Shown here: positions 49,090-52,179 of the stretch, in pieces
Position numbering within the stretch: the first letter of the stretch is position 1
Layout of the letters: each line of letters begins with the position of its first letter
Assembly (NCBI GenBank): GCA_945877175.1
Contig: CAMCRC010000010.1
Coordinates: 1-52,179 of the forward strand
Length of the DNA stretch: 52,179 nt
Source: Klebsiella pneumoniae
GTDB lineage: Bacteria > Pseudomonadota > Gammaproteobacteria > Pseudomonadales > Pseudohongiellaceae
Direction: 5' to 3'
Position numbers and translations under genes: made by a program
Notes under the pieces: model-generated
What the model was told of the DNA's origin: nothing
Seen by the model: only the letters and a program-made list of their open reading frames with translations
The model's database searches: none

Positions 49090-50343
49090 TTAGATATTGA
49101 TGCCATCGATGCTGGCAACGGTGTGTATGTCCTTGTCTCCGCGGCCGGAAAGATTGACCACGATGATCTTGTCCTTCGACATGCCCGCTGCGAGTTTCCC
49201 GGCATGGGCAATGGCGTGACTGGTCTCCAGCGCCGGAATGATGCCTTCCATTCTGGAAAGGCGACGGAACGCCTCCAGAGCCTCTGTGTCTGTAGCAGCA
49301 ACATAGCTGACTCGACCGATATCCTTCAGCCAGGAATGTTCCGGTCCGACACCCGGGTAATCCAGCCCCGCAGACACGGAGTGTGTCTCCATGATCTGAC
49401 CGGCATCGTCCGTCATAAGATAAGTTCTGTTGCCATGCAGAATGCCGGGGCGACCAGCACTCAATGGCGCTGCATGCCTGCCCGTTTCCAGGCCGTCACC
49501 TCCTGCCTCCACGCCATACATGGCGACATCGACGTCGTGCAGAAACGGGTGAAAGAGTCCGATGGCATTGGACCCTCCACCGACACACGCAACCAAGGCA
49601 TCGGGAAGACGGCCGAACTGTTCCAGGGACTGCTGACGCGCCTCGCGTCCGATCACGGACTGGAAGTCGCGCACCATGCGCGGGTAAGGATGCGGCCCTG
49701 CTGCGGTGCCAATGATGTAATAGGTATTGTCGACATTGGCAGCCCAGTCGCGCAGTGCCTCGTTGAGGGCATCTTTCAGTGTGCGTGAACCTGACTCGAC
49801 GGGGATCACATTCGCGCCCATCAGCTTCATGCGAAATACGTTGGCTGACTGACGCTTGATATCTTCCGCGCCCATGTAGACATCGCATTGCAGACCGAGA
49901 CGCGCAGCGATTGTCGCGCTGGCAACGCCGTGCTGACCTGCGCCGGTTTCGGCGATTATACGGGGTTTGCCCATGAACTTGGCAAGAAGCGCCTGGCCTA
50001 TGGTGTTGTTGATCTTGTGTGCGCCGGTGTGGTTCAGGTCCTCTCTCTTCAAAACAATCCTGGCGCCGCCAAAGTGCGCGGTCAGGCGTTCGGCTACATA
50101 CAGCGGCGACGGTCTGCCGACGTAGTACTTCAAGTCCCGGTCAATTTCCGCCCAGAACTTCGGGTCCTTGGACATGGTGGTGTAGACCTGATCCAGCTCC
50201 TCGACTGCGGCGATAAGTGTTTCGCCAACGAAAATGCCGCCGTAACGACCGAAATGACCGTGGGCATCAGGACCGCTGAAAGGATCGGCGGCGATGCCGG
50301 CAACAGGACTGCTGACTGCTTGATCTGGCTTAGTAAGTGACAC
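49090..50343 (-). CDS. trpB: tryptophan synthase beta subunit
   Basis: PLP enzyme that condenses indole with serine to tryptophan. 417 residues. [13 protein letters not shown] is near the start, the PLP lysine is K110 in [18 protein letters not shown], and there follow [20 protein letters not shown] and [13 protein letters not shown]. The start is GTG with GAGG six bases upstream, and it overlaps trpF by 14 nt. The N-terminal 25 residues are longer than in many TrpB proteins. Confidence 0.97.
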   Translation of the reverse strand: MSLTKPDQAVSSPVAGIAADPFSGPDAHGHFGRYGGIFVGETLIAAVEELDQVYTTMSKDPKFWAEIDRDLKYYVGRPSPLYVAERLTAHFGGARIVLKREDLNHTGAHKINNTIGQALLAKFMGKPRIIAETGAGQHGVASATIAARLGLQCDVYMGAEDIKRQSANVFRMKLMGANVIPVESGSRTLKDALNEALRDWAANVDNTYYIIGTAAGPHPYPRMVRDFQSVIGREARQQSLEQFGRLPDALVACVGGGSNAIGLFHPFLHDVDVAMYGVEAGGDGLETGRHAAPLSAGRPGILHGNRTYLMTDDAGQIMETHSVSAGLDYPGVGPEHSWLKDIGRVSYVAATDTEALEAFRRLSRMEGIIPALETSHAIAHAGKLAAGMSKDKIIVVNLSGRGDKDIHTVASIDGINI

Positions 50344-50965
50344 GGTATACCTCGTCTATGAACTCTCTCATTCTTGCTGAACTCTTTATGCCTGGGGCTG
50401 ATTCCACACCACTGCTGACATCTACAGCCCACGGCTTCACCTGGTGTATGGCGACAGCGACATTTGACGCGTCAAGTCCGCCGGCGAGCACAATCTTGGA
50501 GTCTGTATTTTCAACGCAGTGCTGAGCAATTGCCCAGTCGAATGTTGTGCCAGTCCCTCCGGCTACGAGCTTGTCGTAACTGTCGAGAAGGATTGCTGAA
50601 CTATTTGAAAATCTGGATATTTCAGCGAGCAGATTGAGTTCGGGGCGGACACGGATGGCTTTCATGTAAGGCAAACCGAAAGACGCACAGAATGCAGGTG
50701 GTTCGTCACCGTGAAACTGCAGACAATCAAGGTGCACATGCTTGAGAACCAGCTCGACCTCGGCTTCAGTAGGATTGACGAACAGGCCAACGACATTCAC
50801 AAACACCGGCAGGGCCTTGCGGATGGAACCTGCCTTTTCGGCCGTAAGCGCACGGGAACTGCGTGGGTAGAACACCAGACCGATGGCATCGGCCCCTAAC
50901 TCTGCTGCTTGCAATGCATCATCTACGCTTGTCAAACCACAGATCTTTACGCGAGTTCGCTGCAC
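50330..50965 (-). CDS. trpF: phosphoribosylanthranilate isomerase
   Basis: Third step of tryptophan synthesis from chorismate: an Amadori rearrangement in a TIM-barrel enzyme. About 211 residues starting [18 protein letters not shown], with catalytic Cys9, [24 protein letters not shown] and [12 protein letters not shown] chose the GTG at 50965, with AGGCGG five bases upstream, because the family starts here. An ATG at 51079 would add 38 residues and run into truA. It is coupled to trpB by a 14-nt overlap. Confidence 0.95.
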   Translation of the reverse strand: MQRTRVKICGLTSVDDALQAAELGADAIGLVFYPRSSRALTAEKAGSIRKALPVFVNVVGLFVNPTEAEVELVLKHVHLDCLQFHGDEPPAFCASFGLPYMKAIRVRPELNLLAEISRFSNSSAILLDSYDKLVAGGTGTTFDWAIAQHCVENTDSKIVLAGGLDASNVAVAIHQVKPWAVDVSSGVESAPGIKSSARMREFIDEVYRVTY

Positions 50966-51020
50966 AGTACCGCCTGATTCTGGAAAAGGCTGAGATTCTA
51001 TCAAAGATACCGCGGGGAGC

Positions 51021-51842
51021 CTACGCAATTGGCTGTAAAAATGCCGGCCCGATTGTATCTGCAGGAAGCCCGAATTCACTCGGATAACGCACCGCTACAA
51101 GGTACAAGCCATTGGGGCTGGCGGTCTTCGCGGCAACACTGCGATCTCTCGCATGCAATACGTCCTGGGCCCATTCTGGAGAGCGTCTGCCACTGCCGAT
51201 TTCCATCAAAGTCCCCGCAATATTGCGCACCATGTGCTGCAGGAAGGCATTGGCTTCAATGTCGAGCACTATGAACCGGTGATGGCGACTGACACTGAGC
51301 CGCATGACATTGCGAAATGGCGTTCGTGACTGACAACCGGCCGCACGGAACGACGAAAAATCCTGTTCTCCAAGCAAGTATTGACCCGCTGCATGCATCG
51401 CCTCCAAATCCAGCACTTCTCTGGTATGGGTCAGCTGACCGGCCATGACGGCGGGCTCGACGGGCGAGTCGTAGATGACATAGTGGTAACGACGGGATTG
51501 CGCAGAAAAACGCGCATGAAACGTTTGCGGCACTGCTTGGGCCCAACGTACGCGCAGAGTACGGGGCAGAAGGCTGTTGGTTCCGCGCAGCCAGGCCTTT
51601 GCTCCCCTGTCAACGGCGCAGTCGAAATGCACCACTTGCCCGGTACCATGAACACCGGTATCCGTTCGGCCTGCACAAACAAGAGTTACGGGGTGATTGG
51701 CAATCGCGGCGAGCGCTGTTTCCAGTCGCGCCTGCACGGTCGGCAGCTCTGGACTGCCCTGGCGTTGCCAGCCATGAAAGGCGGCCCCGTCATACTCCAC
51801 CGCCATGGCAATACGATTCGGATGTGTTGATGCAACGCTCAA
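51021..51842 (-). CDS. truA: tRNA pseudouridine(38-40) synthase
   Basis: Makes pseudouridine at positions 38-40 of tRNA anticodon arms. 273 residues with AVEYDGAAFHGWQRQ, the catalytic Asp61 in CAGRTDTGVHGTGQVVHFD, and FLQHMVRNIAGTLMEIG. The TTG start at 51842 overlaps the fimV stop by 4 nt (TTGA). An ATG at 51806 is possible but would trim the N terminus more than is usual. Confidence 0.95.
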   Translation of the reverse strand: MSVASTHPNRIAMAVEYDGAAFHGWQRQGSPELPTVQARLETALAAIANHPVTLVCAGRTDTGVHGTGQVVHFDCAVDRGAKAWLRGTNSLLPRTLRVRWAQAVPQTFHARFSAQSRRYHYVIYDSPVEPAVMAGQLTHTREVLDLEAMHAAGQYLLGEQDFSSFRAAGCQSRTPFRNVMRLSVSRHHRFIVLDIEANAFLQHMVRNIAGTLMEIGSGRRSPEWAQDVLHARDRSVAAKTASPNGLYLVAVRYPSEFGLPADTIGPAFLQPIA

Positions 51843-52179
51843 AGCTTGCTCAAAAGGTCCCGGGCATCCATGACCTGATCATCGTTGCCTTCACGCAGAA
51901 CTTCTTCAAGTATCTCGCGAGCTCCGGCACTGTCACCCATTTCATAGTAAGCGCGGGCAAGATCAAGCTTAGTGGCTGCTTCATCAGTATCGGATAAATA
52001 TTCGAAACCGTCGTCATCACTGTCGCTGAACTGGACAGCAGTCTTTTCTATGGAGTCCAGCAAAGTCTCGTCTACAAACTGCAGATCTTCCAGATCATCA
52101 GCGGGTGCCACTGCCGTATCTGCCGGAGGCACTGCCTCTTCCTCCACATCCAGGTCGAAAATCTCGGCATCAAAGTCGA
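51839..52179 (-). CDS. fimV: FimV C-terminal fragment (runs off window)
   Basis: The open frame continues past the right edge, so this is the 3' end of a larger gene. It is very acidic, then ends with a TPR-like motif TKLDLARAYYEMGDSAGAREILEEVL and NDDQVMDARDLLSKL. This is the conserved C terminus of FimV, a peptidoglycan-binding inner-membrane protein needed for type IV pili and polar organisation in pseudomonads. The neighbours truA and trpF fit the fimV-truA-trpF order. Confidence 0.88.
   Translation of the reverse strand, partial: DFDAEIFDLDVEEEAVPPADTAVAPADDLEDLQFVDETLLDSIEKTAVQFSDSDDDGFEYLSDTDEAATKLDLARAYYEMGDSAGAREILEEVLREGNDDQVMDARDLLSKL

Overview
This is chromosomal core DNA from a gammaproteobacterium. 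The gene content and order resemble the pseudomonads and their marine relatives: lolCDE-comEC-exbBD-lpxK-ycaR-kdsB, a divergent rne, nagZ, lexA with topA, the Bat/MoxR aerotolerance-type genes, and the fimV-truA-trpF...accD-folC-dedD-cvpA-purF chain. The synteny comparison is from memory and no database was searched, so genus and species are not claimed. Coding density is very high. Many junctions overlap by 1 to 14 nt, and GTG or TTG starts are frequent. I see no tRNA, rRNA, CRISPR array, insertion sequence or prophage.

Region 1 (1-10,856, all minus strand) is one long envelope-biogenesis gene string. In transcription order it runs: serine-recombinase-like gene, lolC, lolD, lolE (lipoprotein release), comEC (DNA uptake), exbB, exbD (proton-driven energiser), msbA (lipid A flippase), lpxK (lipid A 4'-kinase), ycaR/Trm112-like, and kdsB (CMP-KDO synthesis, cut by the window edge). 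Region 2 (10,857-11,648) is the only long non-coding stretch. It holds inverted repeats next to the recombinase start, a good sigma70-type promoter, and a leader of about 565 nt with at least six hairpins ahead of rne. RNase E (11,649-14,612) ends at a perfect bidirectional terminator.

Region 3 (14,678-20,121) holds etfB-etfA, two small lipoproteins, a DUF1285 protein, and an orphan polysaccharide co-polymerase/BY-kinase-like ATPase. The ATPase lacks a C-terminal tyrosine cluster and is coupled to a tiny zinc-ribbon-like protein. Region 4 (20,259-31,388) is housekeeping: selU/mnmH, hpt, nagZ, lexA with an SOS box over its own promoter, topA, ilvE, an EAL-HDOD signalling protein, tatD, a glutaredoxin-like gene, pyrD and a DUF2835 gene.

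Region 5 (31,600-43,125) has two MoxR-DUF58 modules facing each other. The plus-strand one is MoxR-DUF58-DUF4381-BatA-BatB-BatD-YciH. The minus-strand one is MoxR-DUF58-transglutaminase (TgpA type). Region 6 (43,209-52,179, minus strand) is fimV (partial), truA, trpF, trpB, trpA, accD, folC, a DedD-like SPOR protein, cvpA and purF. It links tRNA modification, tryptophan, fatty acid, folate and purine synthesis in one co-oriented string.

Most of the window is ordinary, conserved and apparently intact. The least explained items are the recombinase-like gene at the head of the lol operon, the tyrosine-less BY-kinase-like protein with its small partner, the structured rne leader, and the paired MoxR modules.
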